From positions 115,001-179,000 of the forward strand of contig CAJNDS010001191.1 of NCBI GenBank assembly GCA_905221605.1: DNA of 64,000 nucleotides. The letters are read 5' to 3'. The DNA is from Symbiodinium natans (taxonomy: Eukaryota; Sar; Dinophyceae; Suessiales; Symbiodiniaceae). Both the position numbers and the translations under genes were made by a program. The notes under the pieces are model-generated. The model saw nothing but the letters and a program-made list of their open reading frames with translations. It did no database searches and was not told the origin of the DNA. Below are positions 43,194 to 53,459 of this stretch, piece by piece. Each line of letters starts with the position of its first letter. Positions within the stretch are counted from its first letter, which is position 1.

Positions 43194-43292
43194 GAGCAGG
43201 AGCGATTGGACCGATTGCAGCAGGCCTATGAGCAACGCATCGGCCACAGAAACGCAAGCCTTTGGAGGGATCGGCATTTCGTGGCTTGGAAA
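43194..43292 (+). CDS. Coiled-coil-like exon, product unknown
   Basis: TCACCAG acceptor and TGGAAA|GTGCAG donor enclose exactly 33 codons in phase 0: EQERLDRLQQAYEQRIGHRN, then ASLWRDRHFVAWK. The heptad-like Leu/Gln/Glu pattern suggests a coiled coil. One of the clearest single exons. The array at 43303 follows within 15 bases. Confidence 0.6.
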
Positions 43293-43764
43293 GTGCAGGG
43301 GGCTCCTTTAGGGTTTAGGGTTTAGGGTTTGGGGCGGAGGGTTCAGGCTGTAGGGTCTAGGGTGTGGGGTTGAGGGCACTGCTTCGAGGTGCCCACGTCT
43401 GGTACAACCCGAGTACTTGCAACTGCCCACGAAGCCTCCTGTAAGTACCCCATGTTGTTCGTGCCCTTTTCCTCAACCTAAGATTGCCCAAGCCATCAGC
43501 AATAAACTGCAGCTCCCCCAATTCGCGTACCCGCCGGCCGACTAGGATTGTCATCAACAGAATTGTCAATTGTCATTTGCATGCATGTGCGCCACCAAAT
43601 CCTGAACCTAGGGCTTAGTTTTTAGGCTTCAGCCTCACGTCACTACAGCACCCAAAAGCACCAACAACCGAGCAGCGCTCAACGCCTCACGCCCCCTATA
43701 GTAAACTCACCCATAGAATCCTAAATCCAAAGCCCCCCAAGCCCTAAACCCTAAACGCGAAAAG

Positions 43765-43839
43765 CCTGAAGCTGAGATGAGGTGCGGCACCCGATCTTGC
43801 CTCCAGCGAGTTGGAGGCGGAAGACCTAGACTCTGTCGG
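43765..43839 (+). CDS. Exon-like segment, product unknown
   Basis: AAAAG acceptor and CGG|GTAGGG donor enclose 25 codons in phase 0 (PEAEMRCGTRSCLQRVGGGR...). Basic and Cys-containing. No family is recognised. Confidence 0.45.
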
Positions 43840-43877
43840 GTAGGGTGTAGGGTTGGGGGTTTTCAGGTTTAGGGTTT

Positions 43878-43969
43878 AGGCCTTCGGGACATGAATTGTT
43901 TTCCCTTATTTGGGTTTAAGAGGATCATGTTCCGCAGATTTTTAAGAGGGTTTAAAGGGCCAACCTAGC
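43878..43969 (+). mobile_element. Family B element
   Basis: TAGGCCTTCGGGACATGAAT at the start, GGGTTTAAGAGGATCATGTT in the middle and GGGCCAACCTAG at the end. It follows a short array at 43866-43880. Confidence 0.75.
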
Positions 43970-44186
43970 AATCCACAACCTATAGCCGTCAGGGGTTTCG
44001 GGGTTAAGGGCACTTTATCCTTAACCTACAACCAATAATAACCTAGAACACTTCCAGTACGCGTGCCACATACAAGAGCTCCAGAGTTTTTAGGGCTTAG
44101 GGTCTAGGAGATCGAGTTTCAGGCTTGCATGCGCCATCGTCACGCGCATCCTGTACAGAGCTACTGGACAGACAGACCAATCTACT

Positions 44187-44284
44187 CTTGGTAGCCCTGC
44201 AGTGGTACCCGTTTCCCTCTTGTTGGTTTAAGGTTCCCTTTAAGAAGGGTGCCCGTATGATGCTGTGGTTACTGGGCTTCCAAG
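44187..44284. mobile_element. Family F element, array-free copy
   Basis: 98 bp with imperfect inverted ends (CTTGGTAGCCCTGCAGTGGT; TGGTTACTGGGCTTCCAAG) and 4-bp TACT duplications (44183-44186, 44285-44288). It is the reference for judging the array inserted in the copy at 29230-29400. Confidence 0.75.
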
Positions 44285-44496
44285 TACTGCTGTCATGTTT
44301 CAGAACGACAAGTTGGTTCACTACGTACAAGGTTCCTGGGTTTCAACCTGGTTCAACATGGTTGAAGAGCCCTGACTCCAGCATCTTTGCTCTATAATTA
44401 GACCCCAAACCCTGCACCCTGAACCCTAAATCCTAAACCCTAAACCCAACGTAGCCCTGAGCCGCGACTGCTCTTCAGTGGCTCTGTCTCTGGCAG

Positions 44497-45503
44497 GCAA
44501 TGTTTCCAACTTTGGATGCAGATCTCGTTCGCTCGATCCATGCGGAAGCCCAGACGCCTCAGGCCATGCACCCCAAAGTGCTTCCAGCTTGGGGTTGAGG
44601 GTTTAGGGCTTAGGGTTTAGGGCAGCCAAAGTTGTTTCCAGCTTAGTGTTACTTAGGGTTTATTGGTTTATAGGATTTATAGGGTTTATAGGATTTATAG
44701 GATTTATAGGGTTTATAGGGTTTATAGGGTTTATAGGGTTTATAGGGTTTATGGGGTTTATATTGTGTATAGGGTTTATAGGCTATAGGGTTTATAGGCT
44801 TCTAGGGTTACTTAGGGTTGATCGGGTTTATGGGGTTACTTAGGGTTAGTAGGTTTTAGGGGGGTTACTTGGGGTTATACTTTCGGGTTTCAGGTCCTGC
44901 CGATCTTTGCCCCTACACTATGACTTAAATTGCTGCCCTAAACCCTCAAAACCCTAAACCCTAAACCCCTAAACCCCTGCGCCTTTTTTGCGTGTCAGGA
45001 TGCGGTGGACACTCTGCTGGCGCTGTCTTTGGCCGCTGAGCCTGAGGTGGGCGTCGGGTGAAGGGGTTAAGGGGTGAAGGGGTGAAGGGGTTTAGGGTTT
45101 TAGGGTTTTAGGGTTTAGGGTTTAAGGTTTAGGGTTTAGGGATTAGGGCTTAGGGTTTAGGGTTTACACTTCCGACCATAAGACTTAGCCATGAACCCTA
45201 AACCCACCATGAACCACCCGGGGACACCATGGAGGGTGTGGGGAGGGGGGGAAAGGAGGGGGGAGGAGAGCGCAAGCATTTTTGCAGTTTTACACCCTAA
45301 ACCCTAAACCCCTAAACCCCTAAATCCCTAAACCCCTAAACCCTAGCCCTAAACCCTAAACCCTAAACCCTAAACCCTAAACCCTAAACCCTAAACCCTA
45401 AACCCTAAACCCTAAACCCTAAATGCCTCCTACCAGCGAGGCACCGATGCCCAGCCTCCCACCACTCGATGTCGGTGCTGATGCCAGGGACCCGACACGT
45501 GAG
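44497..45503 (+). CDS. CUE-domain protein gene, three exons (partial)
   Basis: Seen: exon 44497-44562 (CTGGCAG acceptor, CAG|GCCATG donor) AMFPTLDADLVRSIHAEAQT; exon 44999-45046 (TGTCAG acceptor, GAG|GTGGGC donor) DAVDTLLALSLAAEPE; exon 45441-45503 (AGCGAG acceptor, GAG|GTTGGG donor) APMPSLPPLDVGADARDPTR. All three are phase 0 at both ends. The first two join into a CUE domain: MFP in helix 1, then the helix 3 block AVDTLLALS that ends in the LL pair. Family knowledge: CUE domains bind ubiquitin and occur in trafficking and ER-quality proteins. Intron 1 (44563-44998) contains TTTATAGGG-type repeats; intron 2 (45047-45440) contains a G-rich array then a C-rich array. The N and C termini were not found; 46802-46840 may be a later exon. 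Confidence 0.65.
44640..44880. repeat. TTTATAGGG variant array
   Basis: About a dozen nine-base TTTATAGGG units, decaying into GGGTTACTTAGGG pieces. It lies in the first intron of the CUE gene. Confidence 0.9.
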
Positions 45504-45522
45504 GTTGGGCTCCAGTTTTGCG

Positions 45523-46780
45523 GGTTTAGGGTTTAGGGTTTAGGGTTTAGGGTTTAGGGTTTAGGGTTTAGGGTTTAGGGTTTAGGGTTTAGGGTTTAGG
45601 GTTTAGGGTTTAGGGGTGGTGGGGGGGGGGGGGGGAATTAGGGAATGTAGGAGTCAAGTACCCTAGGTTTATCCCTGGAAGGGGCCATTGTGGGGTCAGG
45701 GAACCTTCAACTTTGCTATGGCTTTGTGTAGTAGGACCTAACTGAGCTCGAAGGGCGCTTTTTTTTTTACACAGAGTCGGAATCTGAAAGACAAGTTTGA
45801 CGGAGGATTATCGTTCCCTTACTGTTGAACCCCACTTAGAACTACCCATGAACCTCCAAGTAAGGACAGGGAATGCCGCAGGTGTTTGCACGTAGGGTTT
45901 AGGGTTTAGGGTTTAGGGTTTAGGGTTCAGTTCGGCTAGAGGACTTGAACTTCAAGATGGCGCGAAGCACACTCCGCTCTCGATTTTTAATTCCTCAGTC
46001 AGGGCTTAGGGATACTTGGAAATATTGTTTTTTCATTTTGAATTTGGGCACTTGAATTCTTAAGAAACAGCTAACATTGTAGTCTTCGCTAAGTTCAGTA
46101 GAGGGGCCCAGGCATGTGTTCAACATGCGAGGCTTGATGCGTTTATCAGCGCCCAAACCCACATGCCCCTGAAAGTGCGATGTTGCTCAACGACCTCCTG
46201 ACATCCACCAACACGGCAGCACCCTTGATTTCAAGACCTGGTACTTTGAAGTTCTGTATCTTTCTCTCAAACCCATGATGCTCTCAGATCTCACAACATC
46301 TGCAAAGTTGTTGGCAGTGTGGACTTCTAGCCATGACTGAGAAAAGCCCCCCCCCCCCCCCCCCCCCCCGCCTCTGCAAGCCGCGCAAAGGATCATGACA
46401 AGTTCCCGGCCCTGACAGACGCCGAAGGGTGGCAGGCGCCCAAAGTGCAAAGGGCTTCTAGGGGCTAGGGCTTGGGGTTTAGGATTCTTGGGGCTTTAGG
46501 ACTTTTAGCCAGGATTTTCGTGTGTTAGGTCTTCAGGATTCTCAGGGTTTTAGGGCTTTAGGCTTTGCAGTTTTGAAACTTTGGTGTTTTTAGGATTTTG
46601 ATGCTCCCTTCGGGGGGGCCTTAGGGTTGATGAGGAACCGTAAACTCTAAACCCGACGCCCTAGACCATCCTAACCCCTAAATCCCTAGACCTTGAATCC
46701 CTAAATCCCTAAACCCCTTATGCCATAAACCCTAAAAACCCCTAAATCCCAAAACCCTAAATCCCTAAATCCCTAGATTC
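45523..46780. repeat. Array, poly-C tract and decayed elements
   Basis: TTTAGGG at 45523-45615 ends in a poly-G tract. 45838-45863 is a right end of family C (CTACCCATGAACCTCCAAGT). TTTAGGG lies at 45894-45930, poly-C at 46349-46369, and loose TTTAGG/CCCTAAAT decay at 46450-46780. No exon was found. Confidence 0.75.
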
Positions 46781-46801
46781 CCGAGCTGGAAAGCCGAGCA
46801 G

Positions 46802-46840
46802 GTCATCAACCAAAAACTCTTTGATCGCGACCCCGAAGAG
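46802..46840 (+). CDS. Short exon-like segment, product unknown
   Basis: CGAGCAG acceptor and GAAGAG|GCGCAT (GC) donor, 13 codons in phase 0 (VINQKLFDRDPEE). The frame stays open beyond the donor (AHQTVDEPLG). It is on the same strand and in the same phase as the CUE gene exons upstream, so it may belong to it. Confidence 0.45.
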
Positions 46841-47191
46841 GCGCATCAGACAGTTGACGAACCCTTGGGGCTCAGGGCTTTCACTTAGTAGTCGAGTGGG
46901 GAACCTTTAACCTTTTTGGGTTAATATATTCCCCTTATAATCCCAAAGGTTAACCTTAAAAAAAGAACCCTAGGTACTGGACAACTAAGTTGAGGGCTTT
47001 CAGGGTTTTTAGGGCTTTGAGGGCTTTCAGGGAATTTAGGGCTCTGAGGGCTTTCAGGGTTTTCAGAGGCTTTTAGGGCTTTAGGAGATTCGGTTTGGGA
47101 TGCTTGGGTTTTAGGGCTTGGGATGTTTTTTTTTTTTTTTTGGGGTGGGGGGGGGGGGGGGGCTTTTGTGTGGGGGGGGGGGGGGGGGTCG

Positions 47192-47247
47192 GGATTATAA
47201 TCGGGGGTACTAGAATCCCTATGAAGGACTGTTCGTATACATCCCAA
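47192..47247. mobile_element. Family A element, right part
   Basis: CGGGATTATAATCGGGGGTA, then CCCTATGAAGGACTG and TACATCCCA. The left arm is replaced by poly-G tracts (47143-47188). Confidence 0.6.
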
Positions 47248-47396
47248 CCCATAATCCTCTAACCCCCCTGCAACCGCTATTAGCACTATGAACCCTTTAA
47301 ACCGCTCTGTAACCGCTGAAAATCATAACCCCCATAATACAAAACCCTATAAACCCTACAAAACAAACCCTATAAACCTGAGAAACCCGAACAAAG

Positions 47397-47449
47397 GCAA
47401 AGTCATCCTCCTCTGCACGGAAGGGGTTCTGATCCGCGCCCTGAAGAAG
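47397..47449 (+). CDS. Short exon-like segment, product unknown
   Basis: ACAAAG|GC acceptor and AAGAAG|GCTTAG donor. The frame reads GKVILLCTEGVLIRALKK, and a stop follows immediately if unspliced. Beta-strand-then-helix composition. Confidence 0.45.
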
Positions 47450-47778
47450 GCTTAGGTTTCCACAAGGCTGCGGATCGTATAGGGCTATAAGACTCACAGC
47501 CCATTAGGGTATAGCGTTTAGGGTTTTGGGGTTGAGGTTTCGGGTTTGGGGTTTCGGGTTTGTGGTTTAGGGTTTAGGGTTTGGGGTTTAGGATTTAGGG
47601 TTTAGGATTCAGGGCTTGACGACAGGACCTCGGCTCTGCTTGGCGAGATCGAGCAAAGGCCGGGCAAGCGAAGCGGAGACTCGCCACTCCCGGTATTTGG
47701 GAGGGGGGGGGGGGGGTTGGGGTTTAGGGTTTCGGGTTTCGGGTTTCGGGTTTAGGGTTTAGGGTTTAGGGTGGGGGG

Positions 47779-47994
47779 GACTACGTCACCTTCGTGAATC
47801 CTGCGTCCTACACCCATCTAGCCGTCGAATCTAAGCACTTTAGAATCCATTCTCATCCCTTTCGCAATCTCGCAGCCCTGTTTTGGAACTGCAACACAGG
47901 GGATTTACTTTTTGGGCAGACCATGTGCTGGATCCTTTTTTCTTGGCTGTGCGTTTGGCCCTCCGAAGCTGTAAAAGCAATTTGGAACCGATGA
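47779..47994 (+). CDS. Open segment, product unknown
   Basis: After a poly-G tract the frame reads DYVTFVNPASYTHLAVESKH, later FSWLCVWPSEAVKAIWNR and TGA. The first part is convincing; an intron could lie within. Not assigned to a family. Confidence 0.42.
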   Translation, partial: DYVTFVNPASYTHLAVESKHFRIHSHPFRNLAALFWNCNTGDLLFGQTMCWILFSWLCVWPSEAVKAIWNR

Positions 47995-48230
47995 TATCGG
48001 CTGTTGGCCGGGCCTCTCCCAGAAGAAATGCACAAATTTTGCCTCTTGACCCTCCACCCCCCTCGCCCCTCCCGGAAAAGGGAGTTGGGGTTCAGGGTTG
48101 TCAGGAGTCAGGCTTCCGGGTTCAGGGTTTAGGGTTTAGAATTTTTGAGCTCTTGCAAGAGATGCGGTGGGTTCAGAGTTTTTGGGTTCCTTGTTTGTGT
48201 GCGTCTCTTTGAACGAGTGCGGCGCAGGTC

Positions 48231-48600
48231 GCTCTCTCAAATGGCAGAATGAGCTACACTTTGGGATGTTCTGCCTTATACAGTCCTTAATCCGGAATAC
48301 ACTACCCCGATTATCATCCCTATTCAGTACTGTTAGTGTAAGAGGGAACATCCCAAGGTACACTCCTCATTGTTATAGTTCTCAAGCGCCCAGACACATC
48401 AGCAGGGATGTGCGAAGCAAGCAACCCCTGGATACCTCACAACCTCAAGCACCAGAAGCCCTAAACCTCCAAATGCCCAAACACCCCAAAAACACCAGCC
48501 GTGCGCAGGCTGCGCAGCACATGCCCGCCCCGAAGGTGGCTTCCCTCCCAGAGTTCCCCCTTCAACCCATAGCCTCCTTGGGACTTTGCTTTTCATGTTT
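48231..48600 (+). CDS. Coding-like segment split by a family A MITE
   Basis: GCGCAG acceptor, then VALSNGRM up to the MITE (48261-48356). Beyond it the frame is open (APRHISRDVRSKQPLD, then AQHMPAPKVASLPEFPLQ) to about 48655. Splicing at GA|GC (48253) and AAG|G (48357) would remove the MITE with one target copy. No family is recognised; several frames are open, so this is tentative. Confidence 0.38.
48261..48356. mobile_element. Family A MITE with target duplication
   Basis: 96 bp, TTGGGATGTTCTGCCTTATA to GTAAGAGGGAACATCCCAA. The flanks GCTACACT (48253-48260) and GGTACACT (48357-48364) agree at seven of eight bases. Confidence 0.8.
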
Positions 48601-48762
48601 TTCATATAAAGTATGCACGTATGGAGTAAATCCTAGTTTGTCGGAGATCTTCACGTAGCTCTAGGAAGTGTGTACTTGGAGAAGGATGGCTCTCACAATG
48701 GACGCTTGGGGGGACCTGGGAGTTCGGGGCTTGAGGGTTTGAATTGCTTTGCAGCATAGAGG

Positions 48763-49175
48763 TCACCCCTAAACCCTGAACCCCAAACCCTAAACCCCAA
48801 ACCCTAAACCCCAAACCCTAAAGCCTTAACCCCGAACCATAAACCCTAAACCCCAAACCCTAAACCCCAAACCCTGAACCCTAAACTCTGAACCCCAAAC
48901 CCTAAACCCTAAACCCCAAACCCTAAACCCCAAACCCTAAACCCCAAACCCTAAAGCCTTAACCCCGAACCATAAACCCCAAACCCCAAACCCTAAGCCC
49001 CAAACCCTAAACCCCAAGCCCTGAAGCCTTAACCCCGAACCATAAACCCCAAACCCCAAACCCTAAACCCCAAACCCTGAACCCTAAACCCCAAACACCA
49101 AACCCTGAACCCCAAACCTCAGACCCTAAACCCCAAACCCTAAACCCTAAGCCCTAAACCCCTAAGCCCCAAACC
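48763..49175. repeat. Long mixed CCCTAAA/CCCCAAA array with higher-order repeat
   Basis: About 410 bases alternating CCCTAAA and CCCCAAA. A longer unit marked by AAGCCTTAACCCCGAACCAT occurs three times (about 48821, 48954 and 49025), so blocks of about 70-130 bases were duplicated. Confidence 0.9.
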
Positions 49176-49179
49176 GCAT

Positions 49180-49257
49180 GTGCGAGAGGCCGCTGTGGCG
49201 TCTGCAAAGCCGCGCTCGGGCCCTGCAAAGGCCAAGAAGGAGGCCAGGGGCCGGAGT
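49180..49257 (+). CDS. Exon-like segment, product unknown
   Basis: The open frame VREAAVASAKPRSGPAKAKK plus EARGRSAE is Lys/Ala-rich, like a basic tail. GC donors are possible at GAG|GCCAGG (49242). It lies between the 48763-49175 and 49266-49340 arrays. Confidence 0.4.
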
Positions 49258-49860
49258 GCAGAAATTTGGGTTTAGGGTTTAGGGTTTAGGATTTGGGGTT
49301 TAGGGTTTAGGGTTCAGGGTTTACGGTTTAGGGTTTAGGGCTACTTGAAGGTTCATGGGTTGATAGGGCTAGAACCAGCTACGATCATAGTTGCCCTACT
49401 GTTTACCCAGTATGAACCACAATCACCCCCCAAACTGGAACACGCCCCGGACGGCTATATTGGCAAACGTCGAGGTACTGGTGGGACGTTAGCAGGCCTT
49501 GCACGACTTGCCAGTTTACTTGTCCGGGTCGTGAGCTTTCTGGCTGAACAGACGACACATGGTCGTTTCCTACAAAATAGGGCCCTATTTACCCCCAAAT
49601 ATAGTAGAATACCCTTTCAAAAGTACCCCTAGGACTCCGGGAGTACCCTCCTAATTTCGGAAACATCCATATGGCAAGATAGATCCTAGCATCTCCAAGT
49701 GCGCTCATGCCGAGCATCACCCCCAAGCCGACACATCCCGACCCCCCCTTAAACCCTGTAAACCCCAAACCCCTATAGAACGCATGCGGAGGGTCCACAG
49801 CTCAAGCACTAATGATCTTGTTTTAGGGCATTAGCCGGCGTTTCGAGGTGTAGACGCTAG

Positions 49861-49926
49861 AGATACAAGGCTTCAAGGGTGCGCAAGAGTCTTAAGTTGC
49901 TAGCTGAGAGGCTTCAGGGCCTTTCG
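49861..49926 (+). CDS. Exon-like segment before a family B intron
   Basis: GACGCTAG acceptor and TTTCG|GTAGGC donor enclose 22 codons in phase 0: RYKASRVRKSLKLLAERLQG plus LS. Basic, helical. The donor is the first two bases of a family B element. Confidence 0.5.
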
Positions 49927-50027
49927 GTAGGCCCTTGGGACATTTCATCTTTCCCTTGTTGGGTTTAAGAGGACCATATTCCGGAAAACAAAATATTTTC
50001 AGAGGGCTTTAAAGCGCCATATCCTAG
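49927..50027 (+). mobile_element. Family B element, candidate intron
   Basis: GTAGGCCCTTGGGACATTTC at the start and CCATATCCTAG at the end, 101 bases, with GT and AG as termini. Open coding-like frames abut both ends, and the flanks share a GCCTT piece that may be a target duplication. Confidence 0.7.
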
Positions 50028-50148
50028 GCCTTCAGAGGGTCAAAGCCCCTGCAAAACATCGCGGATCATGGGCCTCCTGCTGTCGGTCACTGGCATTCAC
50101 CAGCCATCGGCCTGGGAGCAAGCGCGAGCTCAAGACTCCGATGCCCAG
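50028..50148 (+). CDS. Exon-like segment after a family B intron
   Basis: In phase with 49861-49926 it reads AFRGSKPLQNIADHGPPAVG and onward; a second frame (CKTSRIMGLLLSVTGIHQPS) is open too. It ends at CCCAG|GCAGGG (GC donor). No family is recognised, and the frame is undecided. Confidence 0.45.
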
Positions 50149-50591
50149 GCAGGGGTGCCAAATTGAATGCTTGGGGTTTAGGGTGTAGGGTTTAGGGTTT
50201 AGGGCTATGATGCGTCATGTGTGTGTGTGTACGGTTATGTACGCAGGCATCGAGGTGTGTATGCATATTGACGGAAAAGGTGCTCCATGGCGTGGTTTGT
50301 ATATATTTCTGGTTACAACAAATTCGGTTCGTCGTTCACTCACACACGTGGTTGCTGAGCAGGATTGCGATCGAAAGATGGGCTCAGGGGGTCTACTTTG
50401 CGTCTTGAGATATTTGGGCAGTTGAAGCATGAATCCCGCAGTTCTGGAAACCCGGAGTTCAAGGTTTAGGGTTTAGGACCTAGGGTAGAGTTTAGGGTTT
50501 AGGGTTTAGGGTTTAGGGTTTAGGGTTTAGGGTTTAGGGTTTAGGGTTTAGGGTTACAGTGAAGGGCCTCAACCCATGCCCCAACAGACAG

Positions 50592-50663
50592 ATACCTAAG
50601 CTTCTGGCCGAGGTTGCTGAGGCCGAGGAAGATGTTTCACCCAGCAAGCGGGACCCTTGGCAA
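50592..50663 (+). CDS. Acidic exon, product unknown
   Basis: AGACAG acceptor and CAA|GCAAGG (GC) donor enclose exactly 24 codons in phase 0: IPKLLAEVAEAEEDVSPSKR plus DPWQ. Arrays on both sides (50463-50558; 50665-50770). Clear composition and splice ends; no family is recognised. Confidence 0.55.
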
Positions 50664-50993
50664 GCAAGGGTTTAGGGTTCAGGTTTTAGGGCTTAGGGCT
50701 TAGGGCTTAGGGTTTAGGGTTTGGGGTTTCGGGTTTAGGGTTTAGGGTTCAGGGTTTAGGGTTTAGGGTCAAGGGCCATCACGGGCCCTAAGAGCATTTG
50801 GGGTACATGGGGCTCAGGGTTTAGAGGTTTATGTTTAGAGGTCTAGAGGTTTAGAGGGTTTAGATGTTTAGAGGTTTAGAGGTTTCAGGCCCACAGTTGC
50901 TGCATCACTCCGTGCTTTCATGTTTTGTTTGTTTTTTTGTGTTTCACCGGCTTCTGACTTGAGTAATGTGGTGATGGTTTTCGGACTGGGATT

Positions 50994-51128
50994 GGAACTG
51001 AGGAGAGGGAGACCAACATCACCAAGATTCTTCGGCTGATTGATTCCGACATGGTGGACGACACTGGCGTCAATGCGCTGACGCGGAAAGGAACAGCATT
51101 CGCCCCTCGCTTGATTAGCAACGTTTAG
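50994..51128 (+). CDS. Terminal exon-like segment, product unknown
   Basis: The frame ETNITKILRLIDSDMVDDTG plus VNALTRKGTAFAPRLISNV ends in TAG. The open frame extends upstream to about 50967; the acceptor is not resolved. The composition is convincingly protein-like and the stretch is array-free. Confidence 0.52.
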   Translation, partial: GTEERETNITKILRLIDSDMVDDTGVNALTRKGTAFAPRLISNV

Positions 51129-51431
51129 TTCAGACGTGGTCTCCGTAGTCTAGTAGGTATAGCCTGTAATCTTGCAAGGTCTATAACCTAAAATTAACCC
51201 ATGAACGCTACCGATGGTTCAGCTAGAGTTTCCTCAAAACAAACCTTAACTCGCAGCTGATCACCACTTCTGCCAGCACAGTTCCGGGCAACGTTCCGGC
51301 ACGGGTTTTAGGATTCCTAGGCTTTAAGGCCCTGATGAGGCTACAAGGTTTTAGGGTGAAGGTTCAGCCCTAGGTCGCCCAATCCCAACGACCCTTAAGC
51401 ACAAGAAGTCTTAAGCCCCCCCCACCCCCAG

Positions 51432-51572
51432 CAGGTGACGCTTCTCAGCTCGTTGAGCTTCCACGCGCTGCGGAGACTCGGAAGCGTTTCGACTGCGCAC
51501 AACCTAGAACCCCCTGCAATTGTAGCTCCTTTCTTTGGCTTGCAAGTCTTCCTCAGACGCTTTTCAGACTAA
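51432..51572 (+). CDS. Terminal exon-like segment, product unknown
   Basis: CCCCCAG acceptor, 46 codons and TAA: QQVTLLSSLSFHALRRLGSV, later a hydrophobic FFGLQVFLRRF. A single-frame opening of this length in the spacer is notable. No family is recognised. Confidence 0.48.
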   Translation, partial: QVTLLSSLSFHALRRLGSVSTAHNLEPPAIVAPFFGLQVFLRRFSD

Positions 51573-51579
51573 CAATATA

Positions 51580-52981
51580 TAGTCACACGAAACGAGGTGC
51601 CCCTGAACCCTGAACCCAGGAAATATGTACAGTTGGGCACCACCAGGGATCCTCAGCCCGAAGCTTAAAACCCGAAAGCCCTAGACACCACTGCTGTAAA
51701 CAAATAGAGAAACCTCCAAAAGCCCTAAAACCCCCTCCCCCCCTCCCACCCCCAAACCCTAAACCCTAAACCCTAAACCCTAAACCCTAAACCCTAAACC
51801 CTAAACCCTAAACCCTAAACCCCCACCCCCAACCCAATCAGCTACATGGGCCCCAGTGGCCTCATTCCATCAGACCACACGCGCTGCTTCTCCCAACTGA
51901 TATTTGTACGCCCAGTCGCTTTAATCCTTGTTGTTCAGTGTCAAGGTCCCATTGGTTCATCTCCACGCCTACGTAGCTCCAGAACAAAGCTATCCTCACT
52001 ATCATGTATGATGACAATGATATCATGATCATGACTCTCACTCGCATCTACATGAATGACAACCATGCTTGCCCGTGTTCTGATCATTACCAGCATAAAA
52101 TGTCCATTCTAATTCCATTTTTTTAAATATGCTCACTTCCTTGTCATTCGTCTTGTCATTCGTAGGCTCATCCTCCGCGATGCCTTCTTCCGCTCTGCGG
52201 CCACGTCTCCCAGAGCGATGATGAAGAGGAAGGCCGCTCTTCGGTGTTCGTGATGAGGAACCGAACCGTTTGGGGTTTGTCTTCAGGCTCGTGCTTAGGA
52301 CATTTTTGAGGTAGTATACTAGAATCCCTCTTACCAACCCAAAAAGGACCGACATTTGAGATTCCAGGTCGGGCTTAGGGCTTAGGGCATGGGCTTAGGG
52401 CATAGGGCTTAGGGCTTAGGGCTCAGGGCTTAGGGCTTAGGGCTTAGGGCTTCGGGCTTAGGGTTTAGGGACCCTGCAACCCTAAAACCTAAAACCAACC
52501 AGGCCCAATCCTGAAGGTTGAAGCCCTGACCCCTCTCTAAGAACTCCCCCCCTCCCCCCCCCCGTTGTTTTCAGCGATTCTTCTATGCACCCCCTGATTT
52601 GAAGCAACAAGGGGAGGGAGGGGGGGGGAGGGAGGCGCCTTTGAAAGAATCCTTCACTACTGTAACACTACTGGGAATCTACAGACTGAATTGCCCTGCA
52701 GCATGAACCCTTTATAAAGCGGTTTCAAGGCAGTTCTGCTCAAGTCTCTGTATGTCATTTAAGAAGCTTATAAAACGTGTTTAAGAAGTTGAGAAAGAGC
52801 TTTGTTTATCAGTTGAATATGTCGAACAAATAAAACCTTAGAATGAGTTTAAGAAGGGTAGGGTGTTTAAGACCTGCAGCCTGACCTCAAACCCTAAGCG
52901 CCAAACCCTAAACCCTAAACCCTCTGAACCCTAAACCCTCTAAACCCTCTAAACCCTAAACCCTAAACCCTAAACCCGGAG
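51580..52981. other. Low-array region, no assigned gene
   Basis: CCCTAAA lies at 51750-51825, a TTAGGGC variant array at 52370-52470 and CCCTAAA at 52880-52975. The unique part 51840-52360 is open on both strands (minus 52038-52355 is Arg/Asp/Glu-rich) without family match. 52540-52630 holds poly-C and poly-G tracts. Confidence 0.5.
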
Positions 52982-53074
52982 GTGGCAGAGCACTACCTGC
53001 TCTCCGCGATTCACGCCTTCAGCTGCTCTGCCTTCAGCCTCCGAAAGCTCCTCAGCAACCGGCGGCTGAGCCTG
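52982..53074 (+). CDS. Exon-like segment, product unknown
   Basis: GGAG acceptor after the array and CTG|GTTTAG donor enclose 31 codons in phase 0: VAEHYLLSAIHAFSCSAFSL, then RKLLSNRRLSL. Arrays adjoin both ends, and the donor GT is the first GT of the following array. Not assigned to a family. Confidence 0.52.
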
Positions 53075-53459
53075 GTTTAGGGTTTAGGGTTTAGGGTTTA
53101 GGGTTGAGGGTTTAGGGTTTAGGGTCTAGAGCTTAGGGTCCAGGGTTTAGGGTTTAGCTTAAGTTTAGGGTTTTAGGATTTGGGTTTAGGGTTTAGGGTT
53201 TAGGGTTTAGGGTTTAGGGTTTAGGGTTTAGGGGTTTAGGCCTTGAAGCCCTGAACTCTGGAACATACAGAACTAAATCGGGGTAAATAGGATTTTTTCG
53301 TGATACGGAGAGATGACTATGCGTTTGATTTGACACAAGAGCTTAGTGGGCTTTTGGGGGTTCAGGGGTTTGGGTTTTCGGGTTTAGGCTTGGTAGTTTT
53401 GTGTATGCCGCATGAGGTTGCGGAGCATTATATTATGGATGTTGCGTTTCTTCGGGCAC

